From the NCBI GenBank assembly GCA_963277665.1, contig OY728120.1, positions 427,496,138 to 427,560,137 of the forward strand: DNA of 64,000 bases, in the 5' to 3' direction. The DNA is from Viscum album. Its lineage: Eukaryota > Streptophyta > Magnoliopsida > Santalales > Viscaceae. The notes beneath the pieces were generated by a model that saw only the letters and a program-made list of their open reading frames with translations, was not told the origin of the DNA and made no database searches. Shown piece after piece: positions 1-11,345 of the stretch. Numbering within the stretch: position 1 is the stretch's first letter; every line of letters starts with the position of its first letter. A program made the position numbers and the translations under genes.

Positions 1-680
1 AATATCTATAGGATATGCTCCTATTGGATTTTACAAATGATTTAGGAACATAATACTTGTTTGATGATGGATGGTTACACCATTTATGTTATGAGAGGAG
101 GTGATGAGGTGGTTTTTCCCATATCATTACATCTGGTGGAGGTGGGGATGTACCAAGATCTTTTTTAATGAGTTGTGATGCCAAGGGAGTTGCAAAAAGT
201 TTTCATGACAATCTCTTGGTATGTCACCTATCTTAGGGTGAGGACCAAAAAAATTTATGGATAGTTAATGAAACATTTTCTTTAATGGTGTGGTATGGTT
301 TTTTGGAATTACCATGACGGTTATTACAAATCGTGATGAAAAATTCCTAAAAAATTAGGGAGGGGATGCGTGAAGTCATTTATAAATGAGTTGTAGTTGA
401 GAATAGTAATTTAACCTAGTTATCTATCCATGTCAAGTAGACTGTTTCAGTTCTGGTGAACATCCTCCTGGTTTACATGTTAGTTTTAGGCCATTGATAG
501 TAGGAACATATACAATTATTGATGTTTTTGTGACTTAGTGACTACCACTCCACCACCTGTGTAACACCTTTTTTAGGACATGTATGTGGGACATGTAAGG
601 AACTGTTATACTAGTCCCAGCCAGTGCGTGATAGCACATGGGTCCAAGTTCTATTGTTAGTGATGGTTATAAAGGTGAAG
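1..680. other. Left flank, AT-rich, no gene recognised
   Basis: No reading frame of useful length and no recognisable domain lies on either strand. This is the target DNA into which the copia element of nest A inserted. The last few hundred bases have a mixed composition with short runs that recall degraded LTR sequence, but I found no partner copy in the window. Confidence 0.5.
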
Positions 681-1080
681 TGTTAGGAATAAGCTAATGA
701 TGAAGGTGTTTTGTATTCAAGTGATGTCTTTTAATGTCATGGTATGTGTTAAAGAAAGTAAATCACATCTCTTTTTTTTGTGGAAAAAATTGTTTTGGAT
801 TTGTTTTGGAAAACAATCGGACCCAGGTTTTCTAAAAATTGGACTCTTGTATTTAGAAATTTAGTTCACAGAATGAGAATATGAAGGAAACAAAGAAACA
901 TGAGTGAATGAAAATTTATGATACATTATGATGTAATTGTGCCGATGCTTTGATAATTTTTATTTCATATAAATAATGTGTTTCATTAAGAATTTGTGAT
1001 GTAATATTGATAGAATAAAGGGGGTAAAAGAGATGTTTCCAATTAGAAAAGAATTGTATTTAGATATATTCTATCTGGAT

Positions 1081-1410
1081 GGTAGAGAGAAAGAAGTCGT
1101 ATAGATTTTTTTTCAAAACAATCATATCCAGATTGAAGAGGCAATGCTTTTTTTTGAAAATAATCATATCTAGATTTATGAGGTAGTGCTAATAGTTTTT
1201 CATAACAATCGTATATAGCTTAAAGTGGTAGTGTCAATTTCTATTCAAGTGGTGTTGATGGAATATATGATTCCATTTGAATGGGTGGTGCTGATGAAAA
1301 TGTAGTTCAGATAAAATGTTCAACCGATGGAAGATGGTGTAGATGAAAATCTGTGTTGGGGAATGGTGGTGCAGATAGAAGGTTATGTCGATTGAAAAGT
1401 GGTACCGATC
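1081..1410 (+). repeat. Degenerate short repeats in the 5' LTR U3
   Basis: Two kinds of short repeat follow each other. From about 1081 to 1220 there are copies of a unit around AACAATCATATCCAGATT. From about 1240 to 1410 there are copies around GGTGGTGCTGATGAAA. The same blocks occur in the 3' LTR at about 35190-35580, so they predate the insertion. Confidence 0.6.
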
Positions 1411-1545
1411 AAAAAAGGAATTCTATTCATTATTTAATTGATCGTATTAGGGTACCAGAAAAGAATATAGATGATTCAGATCAAGAATGAATTATTTTCA
1501 GACTGTATTTTATTGTACATATTGATCGTATAATGAATTGATCAT

Positions 1546-1695
1546 ACCCAACAATCATAACTAGAAATCGTAACCAAAATGATTGAAACCAGAATGATCG
1601 TAACCAGCAATTGTATCCAGAATGGTCATTACTAGAATGATCATAAACAAAACTGAACCTATCCAGAAAGATTGTATTTGGGATGATCTTATCCA
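1546..1695 (+). repeat. GATCGTAACCAGAAT-type tandem repeats in the 5' LTR
   Basis: About eight imperfect 15-18-bp units around GATCGTAACCAGAAT stand in tandem. The equivalent block of the 3' LTR (35716-35890) has more and better preserved units. Position in U3 upstream of the TATA box suggests an enhancer-like array, which is inference. Confidence 0.7.
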
Positions 1696-2239
1696 AACCA
1701 TTTGTATTTATAAAATGTCATGTTTGAGCTGAGATGAAAATAAATAAGCAGGAATGAATGGAATGATACAATATAATCTAATTTAAGTCAGATGATGCTA
1801 AAGCCGAACCTCAATGATTTCAAAGTCATAAAGGTAGTACTAATTTAATAACTCGTTTTTAATGAATTATTGTTTCTCAAGAGGTTCATAGAAAGGAAAA
1901 TTATATAATATTGTTGACTGATTTGTCAAGGGGGATCTGACCATTCATATATAATATTTTGATTCAAATAAGTTATGAGAATCGTATTCATCAATCAACT
2001 GGAGAAATCAATATCAGTGAATTGGACCCATGTATTCATTATAATTTAATTCTATCTTATTATCTGAAATGGGATTCTAAATAATAATAGTTCAATATAT
2101 TAGAAACTTTGATATGAATTGAGAATTGTTGAAGAAGTCAAAATGCATTCCCAGATTTCTGGGGAAATGAAATTTTTGAGGAATTTAGTTGAGCGGGAAA
2201 ATGTTTTGGGATTCCCACCTAATATTGATTTGTGTATCC

Positions 2240-2246
2240 TATAAAA
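2240..2246 (+). promoter_or_regulatory. Putative TATA box of the 5' LTR
   Basis: TATAAAA sits about 770 bp before the LTR end. It is conserved at the equivalent place in the 3' LTR (36434-36440), in the same CCTATAAAA context. Its conservation between diverged LTRs and its location make it the best candidate for the core promoter. Confidence 0.55.
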
Positions 2247-3014
2247 GGTGAAAGTATTTTGTACATTTAGTAGCTTTAAATATTCACTATAGAATAGAGT
2301 TATGCTCCTGGTTTATAGAGAGAAGAATATATCAATTCCTTTCGTCCTGACAATTGTTTTCAGGTGTTGTTGATTCATTTATATTCTATTCGGTAGGGCA
2401 ATTTTTCTCTGGAATTGAAGTGGTGCTGATTCTACTCCATTGTTTTCTATCAGAAAACAGGACTGGGAGTATTGTTTTGTAAGAATTTTACTCAGAGGAA
2501 TTAGATTCAAAAAAGAACAGACCCAATGTTTCATAAAAAAGTCAAGGTAGTTTTTAACATTCTTCTAGGTAAGGAATTGATGAATTGTATTTAAATTGAA
2601 TACATTTTAGGAATTGAAATGAGGCGCCTATAACACGAGATGTTTCAAAACAATTATTTTACCTTATTGTAAGAAAAGTGTGAACATGCACAAGTTTTAT
2701 TGTTTCATAATGATACATGAGTGAAAGGTAGCAAACAACTCATTTTAATCCAAGGATTGATTTCTAGTGGATTATTTGATATTTGACCATTTCCAAACCA
2801 TACCATGGAAGTAGTTATTTTTATTGAATTGTGATGCTTGTAAATCATTGTGTTCCTTTGTATGTGTGTCGATTTGTTTCTCAGTAGGGAATTTAAATCA
2901 TTAAGAGTAGGAAAAGGTTGTTTCAATTAAAAAGAAACATAAAAGAAAAATAATATCACTAATTCACCCCCTCCACCTCTCTATGATACAATACTCTGAC
3001 TGGACAGTTTCAAT

Positions 3015-3026
3015 TAGTATTAGAGG
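3015..3026 (+). other. Primer-binding site of the copia element (initiator-Met tRNA type, degraded)
   Basis: TAGTATTAGAGG, eight bases after the LTR end, is a mutated form of TGGTATCAGAGC, the usual plant initiator methionine tRNA complement. Its spacing from the LTR fits first-strand priming. Confidence 0.65.
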
Positions 3027-3051
3027 CCGGTTCCTTTCGCTATTCTTTACT

Positions 3052-3932
3052 GATGGAGAATGTGAACTATGTGAACAACAAACGTCTTCAGGTCTTTGAG
3101 GGAAATAACTTTCATATCTGAAAAGATAGAATGATTACATATTGTATGTTTATTTGTTATGATGTTCTTGAAGCTGCAATAGTTGGGTTTCCTTCCATTG
3201 ATGATAGTGCTCCACTTCAACCTGTCGACTAAAATATTCTAGAGAATGATGAAATGGCCAAGAATGCTATATTTTAGTCACTTTGTTATTGGAATTCTTA
3301 AGAGTGAAATGTGTTTCCAAAGCCAAAGGTATGTGGGATAAATTTAAAAACATTGACAAAGGAAATATAAATATAATGAAAGAAAAGTTACAAAAATGGA
3401 GATTGAAGTATAAAGATTTAAATATGGGTGAGCATGAATCTATCAAATAATTATTTACTAGGGTGAGTGACATTTTGAGTAGTATTACATTTCTTGGTGA
3501 AAATCAGAATAACTCTACGGTTGTTGAAAATATCTTGAGAATCCTACCTATAAAATTTGATGAAAAAGTTTATTTATTGGAAGATAAAGATTGTAAATTG
3601 TTATCTATTGATTATTTACATAGTACTCTATTCACTAATTAAATGAGAATAGATATTTATTTGAATAGAATAACAAATTTTGATAGATAAATGTCTTTCA
3701 AGGCAATGAAGAAATAAAAGTCAAAGAAGATTGTTGTTGAAGATGAAGGTGGTGATTCTGACTCTGAAAATCAGGTATGTAAAAATCTAAATGAAATCAT
3801 ATCATGTTTTTCTAACAATGTGATAATAGGTATAGGGAAAAAAAATGGAAACAACCCATGAAATGTTTTGAATGGGTGGTGTTGGTCACTTTTTAGTTAT
3901 TTTTCCTCGAAAAGGGAAAGAATAGGAAACAG
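3052..3932 (+). pseudogene. gag: Copia gag, first part (broken, cut by the CACTA)
   Basis: The capsid protein of the copia element would package its RNA in the cytoplasm. Reading starts at an ATG followed by MENVNYVNNKRLQVFEGNN, the usual N-terminus before a DIWKxRM-like stretch (here HI-stop-KDRM). Further on, fragments in shifting frames match UBN2-type gag: MWDKFKN (about 3330), EHESIK...LFTRVSDIL (3430-3475) and VVENILRILPIKFDEKV (3520-3570). At 3860-3895 a CCHC knuckle remnant (CFE...GGVGHF in two frames) shows a one-base deletion. The reading stops at the CACTA boundary and resumes at 30126. Many stops and frameshifts make this a pseudogene. Confidence 0.82.
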
Positions 3933-4315
3933 TACTACAAATATGGCTTATAATAGCGCTAAAAATTTCCTTTAACAGCACTAAAAAAGCGCTGTTAATC
4001 TCGGCGAAGACAAAGGGGGGTCCCCTTTATCAGCGCTAAAACTATCACTGATAAAGTGTCACCTTTATCAGTGATAAAAAAAGTGCTGATAAAAGTTCTC
4101 CTTTATCAGCACTAAGAAATCTCTAATAAACGTAGTCTTTATCAGCACTATTTTTAGTGCTGATAAATGTATAATATATCAGCACTAAAAATAATGCTGA
4201 TAAGGACTACCTTTATCAGCGCTTGTTTGAACGCTGATAAAAACTACCTTTATCAGCGCTCAAAATAGCACTGATATGTTATCCATTTATCAATGCTTAA
4301 CCAGTGCTGATAAAG
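3933..4315. repeat. CACTA 3' subterminal repeats (left end)
   Basis: About nine units of roughly 30-35 bp follow one another. Each is an imperfect palindrome: TTTATCAGCGCT or TTTATCAGCACT, a 4-8 base loop, then the complement AGCGCTGATAAA. In En/Spm elements such subterminal repeats are bound by the TNPA protein and are needed for excision. Two early units read TTTAACAGCACT and AGCGCTGTTAA, variants of the same motif. Confidence 0.9.
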
Positions 4316-4324
4316 GCCAAATAT

Positions 4325-4455
4325 CCTGTGCAAAACCAAAACCTGCACAAAACCTGCACACATTACAGAACCTGCACACAACACAAACAACACCTGCACA
4401 CAGCACAAACCACACCCACACACAAAGCACAGAAGTACAAAAATGCTATATACAT
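4325..4455. repeat. CA-rich block with repeated ACCTGCACA
   Basis: At least four copies of ACCTGCACA or close variants lie in a CA-rich stretch immediately internal to the subterminal repeats. On the transposon's coding strand this is TGTGCAGGT, in what would be 3' untranslated or terminal sequence. I found no similar block at the other end of the element. Confidence 0.6.
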
Positions 4456-7400
4456 TTACTTGAAATCATGAATACAAAACAACAAACTGCTATATACATT
4501 TCAAGCAATTTTTAATTTGGTTGCAATTACAATTATCCAACATAGTTAAAAAACAATGATGTTCAATCTTTTTATAATCCATCCGCTCTAAAAAATTGTC
4601 ATCCATGGCGGTGGTTTCTGAACAAAGCATTCGAACTCAGGAAAAAGATTTCACCTACATAAGAAAACAAATATTATGTTAGTAATACAATAATGAAATA
4701 AATTAAACATTAATATGAAAGAATACATTAATAAAATGTCAATTGTTACCTGTTACAACATTTATTTTCATTAGTTCATAGGTCTAGGAGAGATGACTAT
4801 AGAGCGAGAGTTCCTTTCCCATTGTGATGTGATGACCTGGGTAGGTAAATATTTGTGGGATGGTTTGTGGATTGTGGGGAAATTCATGAGGATTTCAGGC
4901 TATGATGACACATAGGAGACCCAAGGACATTCCCATGATATATGCGCTCATGTTAGTCTATATAAGAAATGAAAAACACTCATGAAACGAGACCCTTATT
5001 TACTCAGATTGCTAGCAAACTACCGGGATGCCTAGATAGTAGAGAGGACTCACTCTAGTTATACCTAGACGGTGGTTTCATCCTTCATTTAGCTAATCTT
5101 GGCATATGTACATCCTATTATATTCAAAAATAGATTCTATTCCAAAATAGATTGTATAAAAAGAGTGGTGGATACTAGGGGAGAAGTCCTACAAAGGAAA
5201 TGCACTAATGAATGCCTATAAAAGAAAACATGGAGAAAGAAGCACAAGGACTCTTACTCAATTGATTCAGTAATCAGATCTATGGGTAGGGAAAGACCTC
5301 CATAGCCAGATACTTAGATAATATAAATGGAATCACTTTGCACACATACAGGATTCACCTCACTCTATTCCTGACTAGTGGCATGGGAGGGAGGACTTGG
5401 GGAGCTTAGTTGGGTCAGAGGGGAAATACCTCATCTCGTAAACAAATAGTTATGGACATAGATATAATGCTCTTACTTATATTGATATTTCCCTCTTCAA
5501 TAGAATCCTTCTTGTAAATATGATCTATCGGGATACCCAGCTAGAAAATGACTCCATTTATGCCTTTTGAAAGGCATACCCCTTATAGAAGGAAGAGGTA
5601 TTTCAGCACCTGATTGTAGACCAACCATAGGACGGTCTGAAAGAGTTCAAACTTTCTAATATTATTACAGGACATAAAACCTATCTGACCTAATAAGGAT
5701 ATAAAAAATTATATTTTCAATTTATAAGAGAGACCTTCAGGAACTATAAAAGAGAAGGCAACCAGAGGGAGGATAATAGGTTGATGTTGTTGATCTATTC
5801 TAGGTAGAAAAATAGACAAAGGCACTAGGCCTCAAGATATTTGGGATGTAATTAATGTATTTTTATGTTAAAAATAATCCATTAATATGTGTTAAAGAAT
5901 GGGGTTGCTAAATGTAATTATACTAGTGAGGCACAAAACATAAAATAACCAATTAACCATGAGACACAATTAGGTCAATGCCCTTACCTCAACCAAAAGT
6001 CCGATAAACTATATTCAGTTCATTCCAACCACAATTGAGTCCATGATCACATGTATTAATTTCCAACAACATTAAATTACATAATTAGTTAATTTTAACA
6101 AAAAATACATCATGGTATAATAGGCTCTATACTCATCGTTTAATCCAACAAAGCCAGAATACTGAGAAACTATGTGTGGTCCACTCCTGACGCAACCCTA
6201 AGCCTAGAAAGCACTAAATCCCCAATCTATATTACTAAATTTATGACAAATTAAGCCTAAAATTTTGAAAACCAATAAATAAATCTTCCGCAAAATATAA
6301 TATGCATCAAATAATGATTGATTACAAGTTTATGAAATTTTGAGATATGCCCTAAGAGTCATATTTAAAAATCCCATGAAGAACAATGATTTATCTATAC
6401 TATGGTATAATATTTACACCTAGAACCCTAAAACTGAATTCAAATCTTTGATCAAGAAGTTAGAGAATCATGGAAAATGTAGGAGAAGATACCACATTGA
6501 TTCAAAATGACGAACAACCGATAATCCACTCAGGTCTAAGGGGAAGGAAGGAGGGGAATGGGGTTTGGCCACCCCCTAAGAACTTAGTGCCCAAACGAAG
6601 AAACCTGATGAGGTTTATACTTTATAAACCCATCACCCACATAAAAATAAGTTTTAAATCATGTTACATGAAATGAACCAAGTGGTGAAATCACTATTTT
6701 TTGGGTCAAAACCCTTACTTGACCACTTTTCCCCATTCACGACCATTATCACCCTATTAAATGCATTCATGTTGTGAATTAACCTTTCACACTATGAGTA
6801 GCCTAATGCTACTAAATTTCAATATAATGAATACCCATATCATCCTTGATATCCTCCCAAAACCCAATGACATCCCTCTAGCCCCAATACATGTCTGAAA
6901 CACCTATTAGAACTGGTTTATTATACCTTTTTCGATGGTTTTTTCTGTTATTATGGAATTCCATAATTACCCATTGGAAGTGTACCAATGTACTAATCAG
7001 ATGTTATATGATATACCATGAAGATTATTGTGTCCACGTATTAGATGAGATATCAATGAAAATTTATCACATTATTATACATACCAACACATCAAATCTG
7101 AGCATTAGAAACCTTTAGGATATCTTCAACTACTTCCAGTTCTGACATGGAAGTAGGACAAGATTTCTGTGGGATATTATGATATGTTTTCGTGTACCCC
7201 TCGATGGAAGAATTAAATACAGGTTTAGATCAATTGGATTTCAAAATAATTTCAATTTATATACATTTTATATGAAAAAATTATAAGAAAATGAAAATTC
7301 AATTTTCAGTTGAGATAATATTTTTACATGGATTTAATTATACTATATTATTTTATAGGGAACCTCATTTTACATCTTGTTTTTGGAGAGGTCCCTATGA

Positions 7401-9754
7401 GAAAATGGATTCCATGTATGATTGAGCATGACATATGTTTCTGACACTTTCTTCAGTGGCACGTTGCTAAGAGCATGTTGATGTTCGATGGCGGTGCATT
7501 GTACCACACATTCATCCATTACAAAGGTGAGTGACATTCATCACTTATAAAGAGATGTCTTCTCCTTGACTGAAGCAGGGTGATGGGATGTCGTTCATTC
7601 CATCCATGGATTCCTCCTTAGAATTAATTACCTAGTATGAGTCTCCCTTATAGAATAAGACATTGTTCATGAAACTTGTTCCTGGTTCTATCTCTTTATG
7701 GATGATTGTTAATTAAAATGATTATATCAGGACATTCCAAAGGGTCATTCCTGGGCATAATACTTCAGTTAGGAATGTATTCACATTGGGAATCAGTGGA
7801 ATGTATGTACACTAGAACATTGGTCACATGTATTCATCGTCGTCAAAGGGATTCTCAACGAAATGGAAACCAATGTTTAACTTGTGGTATTACATGAGTT
7901 TAACATCCCACAAGGATAGAGGGTGAGGATTTAATGTCTTATAGAGATGTAATGGGTGGATCAAAACACTTTTAAAGGTGGATCAAATTCTTTTAAAGGT
8001 GGATCAGGTAGGTACATCTCTAGGAGGGAGCACCTGGAAAGCTTACCAGATAGATGGATCAAAACACCCAATGAGGTCTAACCCAAGTGTGGTGAATCTC
8101 ATAAAGGTAAGGTTTCTCATTTTTAAGACTTATCCAGACCCCACTAAAGGAAAAACCGGAGGGAAAATAAGTGAAGGTGTACACTAGTGTGGGGGTCCCC
8201 GTGGTTTACCATTGGATGGGATTTAACCTCATGGAGGCTTCTTACGTACCCAATTTAGAATACAAGGATCAAAACCAATATATTTAAAAGAGGTATGGTG
8301 TGGGTATTACCCATGGTTATCTTCCCTTAACACAAGGAATACTCTTGGTTGGATGAGTATGGGTTTTGTGGGGTTTATACATTGTCAAATTCCCAGGTTC
8401 TTCCAAGAGTAGCAATGGGATGAATGGGAAATACGTGCTAAGATGGAACATGTGAATGGCGTGATCCTTCCAGGATGTGGTGTCCTGAGTAAAATTATGA
8501 TGGAAATGGGGGACGTATTAAAACGGAATGGAATGGATGAGATAGAATCGAAGTGAAGAGGAAATTGTTAGGCTTGAACCTAGAGGGGCATCTAACGCAC
8601 CCTAGTTGGAAGGAAATCAATGTCCACGTAGTTATTATAAGGAAATTTGGGGCTTATTCATGGTTATCCACCAAATAAAAATGGGACATGTGGTTTGGGA
8701 TTATGCATGGTTAGAAAAAACATTGGACCCGAAGGATATGTGACCTTCGAGTGGGTCATGATCCTCCTGAGATATAGTGCCTCAAGGGAATGGAGAGAAT
8801 GGGAATGGATGATGATGGATACAGATATCCAGGACGTGCGCCCTTAGGAGGAGGGACTAGGTATAGAAACTAAATAAGGAACACCATACAAGGGACTATA
8901 AAATCACTACATACAATCATAGAAGGTCGCAAGGATGAGGGACTCACAAATATAGGGGGATCGTAGAGAGGATCTTTGTGATGTTTAGGTTCTTCGCTGA
9001 GGTAAGAGGGATTCATTTTTTTATTGAATTTATAGTGATTAAGGGCTCAAAAAATGGAGCTTGGAAGGAGAAATGTTAGGGTAATGATGATTATGAGGGG
9101 GGTAACTATTTATAGGAAAAGGGGGATTTTTAATGCCCAGAGGCACGACATGAAGAAAATGAACCAAGGGGTACACAAGTGCTCAAATAATATCTCTGCA
9201 TGTTGAATCTAATCCCACTACATTAATTTCTACAATAATTATATTTAGGCCCTATATCTATATGAAACTGGTGGATATAGACCATATTTGTTGTTTCCAA
9301 CCATCGTTTGTTGGAAAATGGATTTTTTTGATCCCCCGTGGTTCCTACGTTCACCCCATACGCACTATACACCATCATGCCTTACTTCAATATTGATTTG
9401 TTCAATGATCAATAATATGAATCCGGGGATAGAGAACATTGAGTAATAAATTATTATTTCAATACATTGGAGCATTCTCAATCCACAATTGGTATATATC
9501 CATCGAAGGGATCGATCTGCTCAAACTATTTAATCAACAAGGGTGTAAAAAGAATATTTAATATTCCTACTCGGATATTGGATCATTTTTCATAAAAAAT
9601 CATGATATCTAATGATTGAAGGAGGTCATTGTGTTCATTGTATCTCGATGTTCTCTAATATGTAATTTCTTCATCATCCGAGGTTATTCACCAAAGAAGG
9701 TTGGAGGATAATCAATGATCATATATAGATAACATAATTTGTAGGAATTCACCT
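4456..9754. other. CACTA 3' region, no gene recognised
   Basis: About 5.3 kb between the end of the ULP1 gene and the left subterminal repeats. Only short open frames occur, none with a recognisable motif. Around 4570-4660 the - strand has a short open piece ending near MDDN that could be a late exon or UTR. The middle part (about 4760-9320) has a less AT-rich, transcribed-looking composition compared with the flanks, which suggests one or more further unidentified insertions, but I could not find terminal repeats to prove it. Confidence 0.4.
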
Positions 9755-11017
9755 TTATCCTATTTGTGTACAATATTCCATCAGGTATGTTGCCCATTCA
9801 TTTCTAAACACATATATATCATCATATGAATATGAGTTTTTCAACAGTCATGGTAGTACTGAAAAACTCTAAATACACAAAGTATTAATAAATATTTTAA
9901 ATGAACCCGTAATTATTTTCAAAAATACCTCGTCAATGATGTTAGTTTGTTGATAAAATACGATCTTTTTCATAAATTTACAAACATAATACCCACAATA
10001 CTTTCTGTTTATTTGTCTTGGACACTGCAGAAACATAGAAAACAATAAGGAATTTTTTTGATATGTGTTTGTATAGTGAAATGTTATTATATATACCAGG
10101 ATAATTTTCCAGTTGTTGATCTTGTAGGCATTCTTATCCTTAGGCCCGGGATTCATTCCATGCATTAGATGATATTGATGCACCTCCCTATCATAAGAGA
10201 ATCCTCATTAAAATATAACATAAATTATATAACTAGATGTTTAGTTTTAAAATGATGAATCTAGTATATTACAAATTAACAAACGCCATCATGCGTGGTC
10301 GGTTTGTTGGATATCCATACATTGAATCCAGAAAATAAATCTTTGGAGTATCCAAACTGACTGCAATCAGCATCCAATGGTTCCTAAAAATACAAAAGGT
10401 AATAAGTAAACAATGAAATGAAAATATAGTTGATATGATTAAATTTTAGAGTTTTACCCATGTATCGTTGGTATTAAAAAGAGTTTGTCATCTATAATTT
10501 TGTTTTCTAATGATTTGAACTGGGATGACATTATTACAGCTTCTTTATTATAATCTATTTCTTCTTTTAATGAGGAGATGTGAGGACTGACGAGTCCAAA
10601 TTTTTGTTCATGGGTAAATCCCTTCAGTTGTTTTTCATATATACACCTGCGACAAATATAAAATGTATTTTGCCATAATTAATAGAGTACATTAGCTTTT
10701 GTAAAATCATATCATGAAAACATTCCTCATGTATACATTTACAACTGAGGCACCTGGCTATTCATACTTGAGGAGTTCATTTACATTTTAGTACTAATGA
10801 AATCTGATGTTTCCTCCCCATACATATCTTTTTCGAAGTTAACTGGGTGAGTATTTCCATCTTTCAACTTTGTATCCACATGATCCTGCAATGATATTAA
10901 CTGTGGAAATAGAACGGGCGGGATGAAGGTTCTCTCAGTAGACCATTTCAATCGGTTGGTTGATCCTTGAGATATTTTTGAGCTGATATTTCGTTTCACC
11001 CCACAGTCTTTCTTATT
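9755..11017 (-). CDS. ULP1 (C48) cysteine protease domain, multi-exon, mostly intact
   Basis: Six exons fit on the - strand: 11017-10785, 10646-10458, 10383-10273, 10187-10097, 10024-9929 and about 9803-9755. Every junction of the first five has GT donor and AG acceptor, and phases match at each join. No stop occurs across those exons (720 nt). The catalytic set is visible: His in NHWMLIAV (10377-10379), Asp in YFLDSM (10326-10328), Gln in CPRQ (10013-10015) and Cys in KYCGYYV (9995-9997). The last exon would read NEWATYLMEYCTQIG then stop, a normal ULP1 tail, but the nearest acceptor (AG at 9804-9805) joins it out of frame, so there is either a small deletion or another acceptor. Family function: isopeptidase on SUMO-like proteins. 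Expression is unknown. Confidence 0.78.
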
Positions 11018-11099
11018 CTGTAGTAACATTAATCAGTTCAGACCTTTTTTCATTAAATGTTAAAGGTCCAGCTTGAAAATATATATTAGAAATGGATAC

Positions 11100-11345
11100 C
11101 TTTTTTATGACATGTTCCTTTACAAGAACTGTCAACCATGTGATGAATGTTCCCACATCTTTTTCAACCATATGAATGTAGTCATTGTCATTTGGAATAG
11201 GTAGCTCAGCACTCAGCTAATTAGCTACGTTAATTGACACTCTAAGATGATCTTTTGGAAGTTGTCTTTTGTGTAGAATGTCATTTTTCATATTAAACAC
11301 CATAGCCCTTTCTACAAGGCGATGGGTGGGAATTGATAAATATAA
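11100..11345 (-). pseudogene. DUF8039-like exon of the CACTA second gene
   Basis: The - strand reads KDHLRVSINVAN, a TAG stop, then LSAELPIPNDNDYIHMVEKD and VGTFITWLTVLV, before a GT donor at 11099-11098. This resembles the short domain often found between the transposase-like region and ULP1 in plant CACTA second ORFs (recalled pattern: LRVSV, then LPIP, then a GxxVAWP-type motif). The domain name is from memory and should be checked. Confidence 0.5.

Larger units (their letters stand above)
681..3006 (+). repeat. 5' LTR of the copia element
   Basis: It starts TGTTAGGAATAAGC and ends near TGGACA. The start matches 34781 (TGTTAGGACCAAGC), and similarity runs to the 3' LTR end around 37198 through clear indels. 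A TATA box lies at 2240, which leaves a long U3. Divergence between the two copies is obvious by eye, so the insertion is old. Confidence 0.88.

Noticed and set aside
3933..3940. A 3-bp target duplication for the CACTA
   Set aside because: The flanking triplets are CAG and AAA. They do not match, and I did not want to shift the ends to force a match.
3950..4315. Stand-alone MITEs
   Set aside because: The hairpin units are in tandem, occur at both ends of one element and adjoin the CACTACAA termini, so they are subterminal repeats.
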